A program made the translations under genes and the position numbers. A stretch of 64,000 bases of DNA from Durusdinium trenchii (Eukaryota; Sar; Dinophyceae; Suessiales; Symbiodiniaceae). Positions 43,856-54,861 of this stretch are shown piece after piece. A model generated the notes under the pieces. The model worked only from the letters and a program-made list of their open reading frames with translations. It made no database searches and was not told where the DNA came from. How positions within the stretch are numbered: position 1 is the first letter of the stretch; each line of letters begins with the position of its first letter. The stretch lies in assembly GCA_963970005.1 (NCBI GenBank), contig CAXAMN010005335.1:426597-490596 (forward strand), read 5' to 3'.

Positions 43856-44568
43856 ACACGAAGTATGATGAAATATGACGTATCCGCTCACCACATTGGC
43901 ACCCCAGTCGGCGACCTGCCTGCACGTGGTAGTCTCGGGCATCACCATCTCGTCGCTCACGATCCGGACGTGGTAGTCTCGGGCCAATCCGATAGGAGGT
44001 AGATCTTTGATCGGGGCGGGACAAGCGACTCCAGTGGAGAATGACAGGGATACTGGAGACTTTTATTCCAGAGGGAAATCCCGGTGCAAAGCCAAGGAGA
44101 AACTGGTCTTGTTTTGGGACAGGTTCATAATGGTTCATATATGTTCATATACGTTTATCCCAAATCTATCTAATTTGGTTTGTATGATAGATTCAATAGA
44201 TTCATAGTATGGGATAGGTTCATACATGCTATCATTCTATCTAACAGGATGACGCTTCCCATCCAGGTGGCATCAACTACCACAGTGTCACTGAGTGCCG
44301 AACTCGGCGGTTTCGCAGCCTGGTTCCGCATGCCAGAACCGGCAAATGCTACGGCTGAAGGTTCAGAGTGGCACAAATGCCGAGGGACTTCTAAGCGGCC
44401 TTGTAGGGATCTTGATCCAAAGTGGCTTGTAGGGATCGGTGCTTGTCTTTGTTGAGATAGATTTCTGTGTTTTCTCCGCCTTCGGGCAGATGCCTTCCTT
44501 TCGTACCTATGGACCATAGGAGAATGAACTGAAGAATGAACTGTACTCAGGAGTTCTTTTTCCTTCAG

Positions 44569-44736
44569 TTCATGTGGCCCCAACGGGTTCGAGTGTCCAT
44601 CGATGTCCATCCGCGCGATCTGCCGCTGAGGGGAAAGGCCTTGCAATACATTGCTCCTGAGCAAGTGGCCGACATCTCTTTCCGCGCGGTGCCGGATGAG
44701 AAGCGCTCCTGTCCGGGAGCCCAGGACCAGCACTGA
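44569..44736 (+). CDS. Candidate terminal exon, unidentified
   Basis: A textbook acceptor (GTTCTTTTTCCTTCAG) is followed by FMWPQRVRVSIDVHPRDLPL, then RGKALQYIAPEQVADISF and a stop at 44734-44736. Well-formed and protein-like; the family is unknown. An internal donor before the stop is possible. Confidence 0.45.
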   Translation, partial: FMWPQRVRVSIDVHPRDLPLRGKALQYIAPEQVADISFRAVPDEKRSCPGAQDQH

Positions 44737-44739
44737 ACG

Positions 44740-45160
44740 GCGGTCAAGAGCTCAAAGGAATGGTGAGTTAAGATGCTTTACTACCTCTCGCACATCGGTC
44801 CAAGTCGATGTCATGCCGGACACTCTGGTCCGAACATGGGGTGAGTTAAGATGCTTTACAATACATGAGTGCATGCACCCACACCTCAAGGTCATAGCAT
44901 GTCATAACTACAGAAGCAAACACATCCATTTGAAGTAATTGGTCTACGGCAGGCTCTATTTGTTTGTCCAACTTCAGTATTTGCTGGTGAATGAGATTGG
45001 GCCCCCACATACGTGAGTTTGATGACCGCAATTTCATGTCAATGTGATCTGCTACTGGAGTAGTCTGAACGAGATACTGTGACATGACCTCCTACTAAAG
45101 CAGTCTAAAAGCAGTAACTACGGGCCCCCACACAATTGATAGTGTAACTGAGTCCAGTCA
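44740..45160. other. Unassigned sequence
   Basis: GGTGAGTTAAGATGCTTTAC occurs twice (44762-44781 region and 44839-44858 region), a short direct repeat. Nothing else seen. Confidence 0.4.
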
Positions 45161-45167
45161 TGAATCG

Positions 45168-46446
45168 GTGTCGCCGCGATGTATTGTCCGCAAATGCATC
45201 TTTGTGAGGCAGGTTCAGCTTGCGCCAGGCCGGTTCGTCCTTCCAAGCGGTCATGCACGAACACAGCCTGCAAGGGCTTTTCCGGCGCAGACCGTTAAAA
45301 CTGGTTGGACTTTGTTGAGCACAGGGAGCGTCGTAGTGCTGGTTCTGCAAGCTCTCATTCAAAGGTGCCTTCCTGGCTTCTTCATGAACAGGGCAGTGAG
45401 GAAGGCCGGGCAAAGGCTGAAAAGGAAAGAGCCCGCCCCTGCACGGCCTCTCGAGGAGGAATAAGGACTTCATCAATTTACCTCAACGTGAAGCTTTGAG
45501 CACCCCTTCCTTCTTGGTGGTCAGTGGTTCCCAAGGCATTGGGAAATCAACCATGCTGAGCAATCTCATGTGTGAGCATGTGAAGAATGGCAATAGGGTG
45601 CTGCTGCTCAAGATGTCAAGCCGTCCAGGTGAGGACTTGAAACTCAATGAAGCGCTGCCCAAAGCATTGCAAGTAGAACAAGTGGCGTATATGCTGGAAA
45701 AGGTGAGTGAGACGTCCAAGCGCCGAACAGGCAGTGCTGTCGTGGTGTACCTGCAATTCACAACCAAGAGCCGCGGAGACAAATTTAGTAGGGATGCCTG
45801 TGCCACCCTCGGTGCCTTCGCCCGCAACATCACCTACGACAATGCCGCGTGCAAGTTCATGTTGGAGGTCAGCGTGTCTGCCGTGGCCGACATCATCACA
45901 GAAAGGCTTGACATGTCAGATTTGGTGGTGGTGCGACCGCTGCCTTTCGAAGACTTCGTGCCTTTGGTCGACTAGGTGGCAAAGCACGGAAACGACTTCC
46001 GGACGCTGAACAAGGTTCTTGCCGACGATGAGATAGAGGAGGTGTTGAAGCACTGCTACATCCGCACAGGGGGGCAACTTCCGCGCCTTGAGCGAGATAC
46101 TACGAAACGTCTCCAGAGCAGGTCAGAAAGGTGCGGATGCGGTCATCAAGCGGGTTGAGCAGTGGTACAAGGAGAGAGTGCAACCAAATCAAAAGAAATT
46201 GGACGACCAGGGAGCGAAGGACTATCTCCGAAGGACTGTCTCCTCAAGGTGGCAGAGGCAGGACCCATGGGGTATCTCCCGCAGAGCGACGAGACCGAAA
46301 TGAAGTTGAAGCTTCTTCGCGAGGAGCCAGCAGACTGCGTCCTGAGGAGAGCCACCAGTGATAGTGTGGCTTTGAAGCATTGGCATTTCGTCGCCAAACT
46401 CTTTCAAGAGGATGAGCAGAAGTTGAGGGTTGCAGGATACATGTGA
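45168..46446 (+). pseudogene. Intronless P-loop NTPase, probable processed pseudogene
   Basis: One coding sequence can be followed for about 1.28 kb without introns, unlike every other gene here. N-terminal part: a hydrophobic segment (STGSVVVLVLQALIQRC) in frame 0. After a shift near 45460: INLPQREALSTPSFLVVSGS with Walker A GSQGIGKST, then long ATPase-like sequence. Breaks: a TAG at 45973-45975, a frameshift at a run of six G (46069-46074), and another near 46230 before AEAGPMGYLPQSDETEMKLK, ending at TGA 46444. It resembles a membrane-anchored AAA+/STAND-type ATPase; the subfamily is unknown. Lack of introns plus decay suggests a retroposed copy. No poly-A tail or target duplication was recognised. 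Confidence 0.7.
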
Positions 46447-46539
46447 GCTTCGCCAGTGAAAAGAACTGTGGCGCTTGAGATGTTGTGTGGGTGAGTCATC
46501 CAAGAGTAGTTTTCACACATTGCGTGCATACCCACAGAT

Positions 46540-46985
46540 ACCCAACCCTAATATCAATGATACCCAGATACCAGTATCTAACTATCAACGATACCCACAA
46601 CCTAGTATCAATGATACCCAGATACCAATGTCCAAGTACCAACGATACCCAGAGCTTAGTATCAACTATACCCAGATACCAGTATCCAAGTATCAACGAT
46701 ACCAAGAGCCTAGTATCAATTATACCCAGATACCAGTATCCAAGTATCAAAGATACCCACAACCTAGTATCAATGAAACAAACATCCAAGTATCAACGAC
46801 ACCCAGAACCAAGTATCAATGATACCCCGCTACCAGTATCCGAGTATCAATGATACCCAGAACCAAGTAAGTATCAGTGATACCCTGATACCAGTATCCA
46901 AGTATCAATGATACCCAGAACCAAGTATCAATGATACCCCGATACCAGGATCCAAGTATCAATGATACCCAGAACCAAGTATCGA
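46540..46985 (+). repeat. GTATCAATGATACCCAGATACCA minisatellite
   Basis: About 440 bp of 17-44-bp units made of AAGTATCAACGATACCCA and GATACCAGTATCC blocks. GTATCAATGATAC is itself palindromic. All frames read Tyr/Pro/Ser repeats without coding meaning. Confidence 0.95.
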
Positions 46986-47640
46986 GACACGGGAAACTTC
47001 AGAGTATGGAGAATTAAACGCGATGAATATAGATTTAACTTTACTGTCATTTGCGATGGTTGAACTAGACACTGCAGATGTTGAACTAGACAATGCAGAT
47101 CCACTTATCACAACACAAATGCGTGCCATAGAACATTGGTGGGATGGAATAGGTCAATGGTGTGCCTAAAACTACAACATAACTATAACCCATTAAAAAT
47201 GTAACCTATAACTACACTATAATTACAACCCATAAACCCCAACCCTCGAAACAAAGCAGAACAGCAACAACAATCAGCCACCGCGTTGAATTATAGCAAA
47301 GATAGTGATTTTTAGCACCAAATTTTCTCCAGAAATCCCATAGATAATAACGACAAGGCTCAACAAAAAAACCTTAAGAACCAAACACGTTAAACGAGGT
47401 GGTTGATGAACAAAAATTCCCCAGAACCATCCTTTTACAATTTTTTCCCCGCACGTGTTGGTTTCTATCACTCCTACAGGGTGCGCAAGGGAAATCACTG
47501 CGCATATTTTCGAAGGTGGTTCCCAGCCCACCCCATCCATGTACGATGGACTACGCTGGTCTACGTTTACATTCACCCACTACTCCATACATGTGACCCA
47601 GCCCTAGGGTCACTAACTACTCCATAATACATGGATTTTG
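46986..47640. other. Unassigned sequence
   Basis: CATAACTATAACCCA-like AT-rich units near 47175-47240; otherwise nothing recognised. Confidence 0.4.
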
Positions 47641-47650
47641 GAGCAGGGAG

Positions 47651-47776
47651 ACTTCTCTGAACTCCTGGTGGCCGAAAATCGCCCGAGGCAAGAAGCATCG
47701 CTTCATCATCGAGCCCCCGCCCGACGTGGACCGACCGCAGCCGGCCACGGAATTTGCCGCTCGGAGCGGGGAAGAG
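47651..47776 (+). CDS. Candidate exon, unidentified
   Basis: Frame WWPKIARGKKHRFIIEPPPD, then VDRPQPATEFAARSGEE, ends at a GTGGGC donor. Basic then acidic, protein-like. The acceptor position is uncertain. Confidence 0.35.
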
Positions 47777-48375
47777 GGTGGGCACTTGGCACAAGGAGGT
47801 CGAGTTTTGAGACAAATACCATGACCGGCCAGTAAATGTTCTTCATTTGATGGCTTGTGGCACCAGAATATCACCTCGACTCGCGCCGGGACTCCATTGA
47901 GACCCCTTGAAGAAGGCGGTGATTCGTCTTTCGGCCTTCGTTCAGCTGCGTACCGTCCCATCAGATACGTCCAAGGCAGCTCCATCTGCAGATATTCTGG
48001 AGTGCCCTGGTTTTAATACCCCCTGGCGTGGGAGGGCGGGCCGGTGGGGGACGGTGCTTTTTCCAAACGGATCCCGACAGCCACAAGTCACTGAGTGTGC
48101 GTGGAGTGCTCATTGGAGCAACAGAACGAGGGATGGATTTGTTCATGAACGAAGCAGATTCATCAGTCTTGGGGCCTCGGAATCCATGGATTCCACGAGG
48201 GGGGGGCTTTTCTGATTACTTTGTGACCTCCACCAAGTCAGGGCGGGACATTGGGATGAGAAAAAACGGCCGGAACTTGGGAATTGAGATTGGTGGATGA
48301 CGGAGCACTCCCACCCCAGACCGCCCTTTGCCGATCTGGGCACCAGCCCACCGACATCACATCCTTTCACTCCGC
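47777..48375. other. Unassigned sequence
   Basis: No recognisable feature. Confidence 0.4.
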
Positions 48376-48380
48376 CATCG

Positions 48381-48523
48381 AGGCTTTGGATGATCGAGTT
48401 GGAGGCGTTGAAGCAAAAGGCCCAAGCCGCCAAGGCGGGCTCCGCGGGCCAGGCTGGTGGCCAAGTTGCACGTCGTCTGGATGGCGTGATGGCACGTCTG
48501 GGACCATGGAGTAAAGCTTGAGT
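48381..48523 (+). CDS. Candidate exon, Ala-rich coiled-coil-like
   Basis: Frame WMIELEALKQKAQAAKAGSA, then GQAGGQVARRLDGVMARLGP, followed by a stop. Helical, Ala/Lys/Gln-rich. Boundaries and family unknown. Confidence 0.3.
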
Positions 48524-49438
48524 TCGTGTGTGTGAAGGATGTGTGCTTGCTGAATTGCGGAGTTGGGTTCTTTGGATCTAATATGGTTAACATATTGGAA
48601 GAACATGGAAGAACCAACAGCAAGAAAACATGCCCATCTTGACGGACAAAATAAGTTGACTCTTATGTTGTCTCACATTACACAAGTTCGCAATCGGAAC
48701 CGCATCAAACGCTTTGAAGCCCCCCAAAGCGGCTGCATTGACCTTCTCCTTGGCCGCCAGGAGCGGAAGCGCCGACGCTGAAGTCCCAACTTCGATGATA
48801 TGCCAACGCACAAAAGCAAAAGCCTGGATGCCTCCAATGGATGGTGACTTTTTGCTTGGGTTTGCCGTCTTCAAATGTCAAAGCTTGATTTTTGGCTGGC
48901 ATCCAGGTATGGATTTTCGAGCGGCGCAGCTGCTGGGGTACTTCTAGAGGTTCAAGAAGATTTGGTCATACCAGAGTCACCACTACGTAGCTGGTGCTTA
49001 CTTGCTGGAAATGCAGGATGAAACAATGACACCCTACAAATCAAGCTATCAAGTTAATCTACTTTATGCCACTTCCCAGACACTCACACGCATACATTGT
49101 TGAGCATGCAAAACTGTCTGGCTTCCCATGCTTTCTTCCCGCACTGTTCCCAGCAGTTTGCGCCCAGCCTTTTGCGCCGCCCTCTTTATGCGCCACCGGT
49201 CGCCCCGCAGTTTTCGAAAGCGAGTTGCCCCTCTTGGCCGTGTGCATCGTGCATCGTGCCGTGCCCGGCATCGATTTACGGAAAAAGATTTGAGCAGGCT
49301 GGGCAATGCTGGGCATGGTGAGGGGAATCTGGTGATCTGAGGTCCGAAAAAATGGATCACGGTGCAAGGAGTGTTGCAATGTATGCCAATATGATATGCC
49401 TGACTTACTCATATACTTACCTATAAGTTATATTTTTT
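48524..49438. other. Unassigned sequence
   Basis: Opposing open frames at 48590-48950 and 49060-49410; none recognisable. Confidence 0.35.
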
Positions 49439-49467
49439 AATGATACGGCGACCACCGAGATCTACAC
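49439..49467 (+). other. Illumina P5 adapter sequence (artefact)
   Basis: All 29 bases equal the Illumina P5 flow-cell oligonucleotide (begins AATGATACGGCGACCACCGA, ends GATCTACAC). It is not followed by a TruSeq or Nextera read-1 primer. It is not biological; an untrimmed or chimeric read was built into the assembly, so continuity across this point is unproven. Confidence 0.97.
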
Positions 49468-51433
49468 ATGCGCTTGTGTCTATAGCAACTCTCCACAGGT
49501 CGTCCGAAACGAAACCACGGTACCTCCCATGTGCCATCGGGCCATTCTGGCCATCGACCTACAAAAGTGTTTCCTGAAAAGCATCAAAACCGAGGCAACA
49601 GCTATCAACTCATTGTCTTAGCCTGGTGGCTCAGAGGGGGGGTGATGGGATGGCGGGATGGCGGATCGAACGCGGACAGACTTTAGATCGACTTGGTGCG
49701 ATCCGAAAGCATGGGAGGTCCTGGAAGTCAGCCTGCGGAATGAATGCGTCTCGACCTTTGGGCATCCACATCCCCACCTGTTCGGACCCTGAAGCCTCCG
49801 CTCTTCTCGACTGAAGCGAAGTCTGAGGGGATCTCCCTGTGCATCCTCTTCGTGCTCTCAAAGATGGGTGTCGTCGACGCCATCAGCCAGAGTCAGGACG
49901 CCTCCATCATACGCGTCGCGCGCGTGACCCAGGACCCCATGCCTCGCGCGTCGCGCGTTTTGCGTGGTCAGGGCCACTGGAAGGGCCCCAGAGATCAGGG
50001 GCTTCATGAACTGAAAACACGTCCGGAAACAGTGGTCGAAGGTTGGCCGAAAACAATCCGATGATCATGCAGTTACTACGAGGAAGATGGGAAGCTCTTC
50101 AGAACAAATAGCTTCCCAGTCGAAGGCCTGCGTATGTAAATTAGACATTCATCATTGCTAACACTCCAGAAAGCCGGGTGGAGGTGGAAGAAGAATATAC
50201 ATTTTACAAATGAAACATGTATATATATATACACATATATACACATATTCTTGCGTTCTTGATTACGAGATGTTCATTTCACTCTTTTGTTCTTTTCTTT
50301 TCTGCACTTTGGGACGTGCTGGAACTTCATTGTTTGTTGGACACCGGCGGCTTGGCCCATCCTTTTTGGATCGGTGAGAACCGCCAGACCGGGTCAGACC
50401 GGGCCACGCCCGCCACGATGAAACGGGTCGGGTTTCGCGAAAAAGCTCCGTTCGTAGCGTCCTTGTTCCGTAGTAAGGCCAGGAGCCCCGAACGTAGCGT
50501 CCGATCGTTCCGTTCGTAGCGATACCCTGTGCTCCGTTCGTAGCGTCCTCTACCCCCGGACAAGGCAAGAGTTCAGAGAACTCTTCATTTTCGACCTGCC
50601 GGTCACGAGGAGAAGCTACTTTTGAGCTTCGCCACCGAGAAGGAGAAGCAGGGATGGCCCAGACGAGAGGGCCGAATTGGACTGGAAGAGAGGGTGCATC
50701 TGACAAAGAGATACAAAAACAACGAGGTTGGAGGCTGGAGGCCATCCCAATGAAAGGTTCCTTTTGCTAGCCGCAGCGATCGTCGATCGAACTCATTTCC
50801 CAAGGACGCTGGGGGTCTCACTTTGTTCGGTCCGTTCGGAGGTTGGGGATCTCGGGCGACTGTGCGACTGTACCCCCGGTCCTTCGTCTCCTCCGGTCCT
50901 TGTGTTTACATTCGTGAGTTCAGCAGTCAGCATTCAGAAGACGATGAAGAAAAGCCATGAGGTTTTGGAAGGGCTCCTTTCCCAGGCGGAACTTCCCACC
51001 TAGTGGGAGCACCAATGCTTAGTGGATCCCTGGATGATCCGACAGAGCACACATAAATTTCTTAAGAATCTTTCAGACAAACTTTGACTTCTCACTTGTT
51101 TGGTGCACCCCTGGCTGCCATGATTTGCCTTTCCAACGCACCCCTTGCTGCCATGTCATGAAGGCCCATACGGGAGACACGGCGCCCGCCCGAGGCTTAT
51201 GCTGGAAAAGGCTGAGAGTTGCGGACGGCGCCGGCGACCTTCCACGGAGGAAACATGCGGCGGTTCCATCGTCGGGTCTTCCGCCGGCTGCGTTTGCGTG
51301 CTGTGGTGTCAAGTGATTGTTGGAAGCAGGTGTGGAGGATGTCTCAAGTCGCTTTTGCTTCGAGTCTTCAACTGTTTTCATTTGCGCCGGTTTGTTGGGA
51401 TGGCCACGTGATTTTCTTTCGCCAGCCGTGCAG
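49468..51433. other. Unassigned sequence
   Basis: Candidate coding pieces too weak to name: ILFVLSKMGVVDAISQSQDA near 49845-49910 (recalls a channel S3-S4 region) and AVSIQKTMKKSHEVLEGLLS near 50925-51003. 50445-50545 repeats CCGTTCGTAGCG several times. TA runs lie at 50219-50245. Confidence 0.35.
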
Positions 51434-51443
51434 NNNNNNNNNN
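51434..51443. other. Assembly gap (10 N)
   Basis: Ten undetermined bases; true gap size unknown. TCACAATGGA / TTGTCCGTCCTGACAATGGA motifs on the right side suggest a repeat at the break. Confidence 0.95.
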
Positions 51444-52870
51444 ACAATATTTCATTTTTTGCGTCCATTGTCACAATGGAAATCCAACTTATAACAATTC
51501 CACTGAAGGGATTGTGAATTGCGTGGGCCATGGATTGAAATTCAACTAGAAAATTGTCCGTCCTGACAATGGATGGTTGGAAAGCAACCCACACATCATC
51601 TCCAGCGGCTGCTACGTGTCAGATTTGAACTGGAATGGAAAGAGGCAAGCAGGCTGTACAAGCAGCCTCCATCTAGTATATGGGTAGCTCCGACGAAGAA
51701 TATCCGGAGCTTGTTATTGCAGCCGCGGCACTGCTTTTCCTTTGAAATAAGCAAGCCAGGCTGATTGCCAAAAGCAAACTTAGGGCTCATGGGCTCACGC
51801 ACTTTTTCAAAACAAAAGGCCTACCCCACAAGTATTGAATATCGTCTATTTTGCTAAAGAAGCAGGGTGAGGATAGGGTCGCCCTTTTGAGAAAAAAGAT
51901 GAAAAAAGGAACACTATTGGACTGCTGATCATCCACTGTGTCCGAGCAGCAAAACTACCAAAATCCATGGCTTCCAGCAACTTCCAACTTGGATCAACAG
52001 TCCTTTCGAGCCTCATGCAAGGCACCCGATCTTGTTCCTCTCACTGCGCGGCCTCCGGCGCGACCGCTGCTCCGTGGCTGCTCCCGACAGGGCACCGTTC
52101 CCACCGTTCCCGGCACCGGCTCGGCGGTGGGCACCGACTGGGCGCGCCGCGGCGGTGCGTGTGAGGGCGGCTCGGAGTCCCACAAGGCACGGCCCTCCAG
52201 GATGGCTGCGCGGTGCCTGGGCGAAGGACATGGTCTAGGACGTAGGTCGATGGTCCGGCAGGACCTGCAGTATTACACCGCATTTCAGTGGAAGGCCTAG
52301 GTCAATTGGGGCATTTTCAGCCACAGGGTTGGCGAAATCGTTGCTGCTATGGGGTTCTTGGAAGAGGCTTGGACTGCAGTAAGGCAGGCAGTCCAGGCTG
52401 TCAGAGGAGCGAATTCAGGGCCTTTGGGAGAGGAATAGAACAAAGAATCCCTACTCTTCACCACCCCAACGTCCAACTTCCCCGCCTCGTGTAGGACCGC
52501 GCCCGCACCTCAGCAGCTGGTCCCATCGCCTCCTCTGCCAGCACCGCCGCGGCCGCCAGCGCGGCGCGGTGGCGGCCGCGTGGCGCGGGACGGCCCTTAG
52601 GCGGCAAGGCCTCGGGTGTCGGATAGAAAAGGAACAAGATATAGGAATGATCCGAAATGACTTAGGCAAATGGGAATATATAGGAATGTCCAGATAGGAA
52701 TATATATATATATAGGAATATAAATGGGAATATATATATATAGGAATATTTTTTGGAATTGCCAGATAGAATGACTTGTTCCTTCTGGCCTAAATCATGT
52801 AAGAGATGAAGTGGCCAGATGGGGCATGATTGATTATTTTCTGAGCCGGAGCCGCCTTTCTTCTCTTTTG
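51444..52870. other. Unassigned sequence with AT repeat units
   Basis: GC-rich Arg/Pro/Ala frames at 52000-52290 are open on both strands and not recognisable. 52660-52750 carries GGAATATATATATATA units. Confidence 0.4.
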
Positions 52871-52941
52871 GCATAAGCAAAGAAAAGGGGTGGAGCAAAA
52901 GAGAGGCTAAGCAAAGAAAAGGGGTGGAGCAAAAGAGAGGC
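52871..52941 (+). repeat. Tandem duplication of about 36 bp
   Basis: AAGCAAAGAAAAGGGGTGGA with its following AGCAAAAGAGAGGC is present twice in direct succession without a mismatch, so the duplication is recent. Confidence 0.85.
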
Positions 52942-53078
52942 ACCTATACTAATTATGATCTAATGAGCACGTATCATATCATATCATATTACTATATAGT
53001 TTGTACTTGCCTAGACTGCCAAAAAAAGATGAAAAGGGCGATGTGATCTACAGGAACCCATCTCGATCCAAGGCGCAG

Positions 53079-53263
53079 GTGATGTTCCCGACAAGCTCCT
53101 CGGCCTCGTCCGCGCGCGCTTCGCCACGTCCTCGTCTCGCAGCTCACGCTCTGGGGTCATCGGAGGTGCAGAGGGGGACGATGGCGACGAGGGCACTTCC
53201 TCTGTGGAGATCGGTGCACTCGTGGGCGCCGGCGGCTCAAAGCGCTTCCGGTTGAGGCTGTGA
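53079..53263 (+). CDS. Candidate terminal exon, unidentified
   Basis: After CCAAGGCGCAG the frame reads DVPDKLLGLVRARFATSSSR, then SGVIGGAEGDDGDEGTSSVE and ends KRFRLRL with TGA at 53261. A regular N-terminal part with an acidic, low-complexity end. Family unknown. Confidence 0.4.
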
Positions 53264-53419
53264 TCTCCTGGGTGCGAGCGATGGTTCGAACCAACTTTGT
53301 AATTTTTGTCGTGACTGAACCAACTTTGAACAGTTGTAACTGGGCATGGATCTGGATCCTTGCATGGACCTGCGGATACTATACATATAGAATAAACAAA
53401 AACAACAACCCATCGTGGA

Positions 53420-53444
53420 CACTCTCTCTCTCTCTCTCTCTGCC
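53420..53444 (+). repeat. CT microsatellite
   Basis: Short CT dinucleotide run. Confidence 0.85.
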
Positions 53445-53774
53445 GGGTGTGCTTCGAGATGCTTGGATGTTCCTCTCAAAATGGGCGCTGCTGAACTGGA
53501 AGCCGAGGCATGCCGAGGCACCAAGAGCCAAAGGGTGACCCCATCCACCCGCCTCACACGTCTTCCACACCGTCCCTCGCCTGTCCGCCTCCTCCCTGCC
53601 ACGTTGCTTTTCCGGCCCCTTCACGCGCCGTGCGTGCGTTCCGCGTCGCTTTCCGCGTCGGTGTCCAAGGCTCGCTGCCGCTTGGTGTCACTGGACCGCT
53701 CTGGGTCCTCTTCAGCGGCCTCAAGGGGTGGGGGGAGCGCGGGCACCGGGGCACCCGGCATTTGTTTGGTAGAA

Positions 53775-53858
53775 CCAAGAGAGGTTGAGAGACCTTATAG
53801 GACCCCATAGTGGTACGTAATTATGGGATGGGCTATAAGGCTGTTCAACCTCTCTTGG
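53775..53858. mobile_element. Small foldback (MITE-like) element
   Basis: Arms 53775-53800 (CCAAGAGAGGTTGA ... CCTTATAG) and 53833-53858 are inverted copies with about four mismatches over 26 bp, enclosing 32 bp that also hold a CCCATA / TATGGG pair. No coding capacity. No other copy was noticed in the window. Confidence 0.5.
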
Positions 53859-53859
53859 A

Positions 53860-54591
53860 AGACATACCCTCTGTCGCGCTGCATGGTTACGTGGAGTGCC
53901 CTGTTCGTCCAGGACAGCTGTCTTCGAAGAGACCATGCCATCCACTTCCATGTTGGTCAGAGTGTAAAGAGATTTGTCCAAATGACCGGCATCCACTCGT
54001 CCAAATGACCGGCTTTCATGAGAAGCTTTTCTTATGTTCTCTTCGGGGCTTCAAATTCCCAAACTCTGGTGCAAACTGTTCCTGATTCTGAGAATCTTGC
54101 TCAGTCAAACAAGCACTTGAAGGTGGAAAAACATTGGAAACGGCCAATGGTTGGCCAACGCAACTGCCTACCAATCCACACGTCTGGCTGGAACAGGGCC
54201 CTCCGGGTGTTTGTATTTTTTTAAAAATGCGACCTCGCGCCGGGCTGTCCAACGCCGGGCTGTCGTCCGCCAATGCTGGTGGAGGGACCAACTGGACCAA
54301 CGAAGTGGACAGCGGACAGCTGTGCTGATGGCAACGTATTCTTCTCAGCAGATGGCACTGCCCCCTACAATACCAATCGATGGTCATGTCAATTGGGCTC
54401 CAGGAACGGAAGCAACGACGGGTGGTGTGTTCCATCCCCATCCAGGCGCCATCAGCGACTGAAGCAGCAATGGAGCCGATTGGACAGCCATTTCTATCCA
54501 TAAATCTGCTGGATGGATGGCTGGGTTTGCGGGAAGCAACCAATAGATCAGCCAAATTTCATTCTATAAACATCATTAAACCAAGTATACT
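53860..54591. other. Unassigned sequence left of the retrotransposon
   Basis: CAAATGACCGGC occurs twice near 53980-54010. No gene recognised. Confidence 0.4.
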
Positions 54592-54613
54592 GCCGGACTG
54601 AAAGTTAGAATGC
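54592..54613. repeat. Insertion-site repeat, left flank, ending in the AATGC target duplication
   Basis: GCCGGACTGAAAGTTAGAAT and GC; the same 22 bases recur at 63756-63777 with one mismatch. The last five, AATGC (54609-54613), are duplicated after the right LTR at 63446-63450. Confidence 0.8.
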
Positions 54614-54830
54614 TGCGGTAGCCAAATAGGGCTTTAGGGGTGCCCTAAGCCAACCAAACCACGTAGTCGAAGCGCAGCGAATGGCGAAGCCACACCAAGT
54701 GGCCGAAGCGAACACGAGGGTCGCGCCAAGCGACCTTTTCCGCTGCTTGAGCCGGGGCTCAAGGCCTGAAAGGCCAGGTGCAAAGGTTCATGCGAGCATG
54801 AAAGCCAAACATGGAAAAACCGCTATCGCA
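54614..54830 (-). repeat. 3' LTR of the copia element
   Basis: 217 bp; in element orientation it opens TGCGATAGCGG and closes CTACCGCA. One difference from the 5' LTR. Confidence 0.97.
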
Positions 54831-54861
54831 TCAGCTCAAAGTTTTCTTTGGCTTTGCGAGC

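Noticed and set aside
46540..46985. CRISPR-like array
   Set aside because: The units are contiguous variable minisatellite units without unique spacers of fixed length, in a eukaryotic context.
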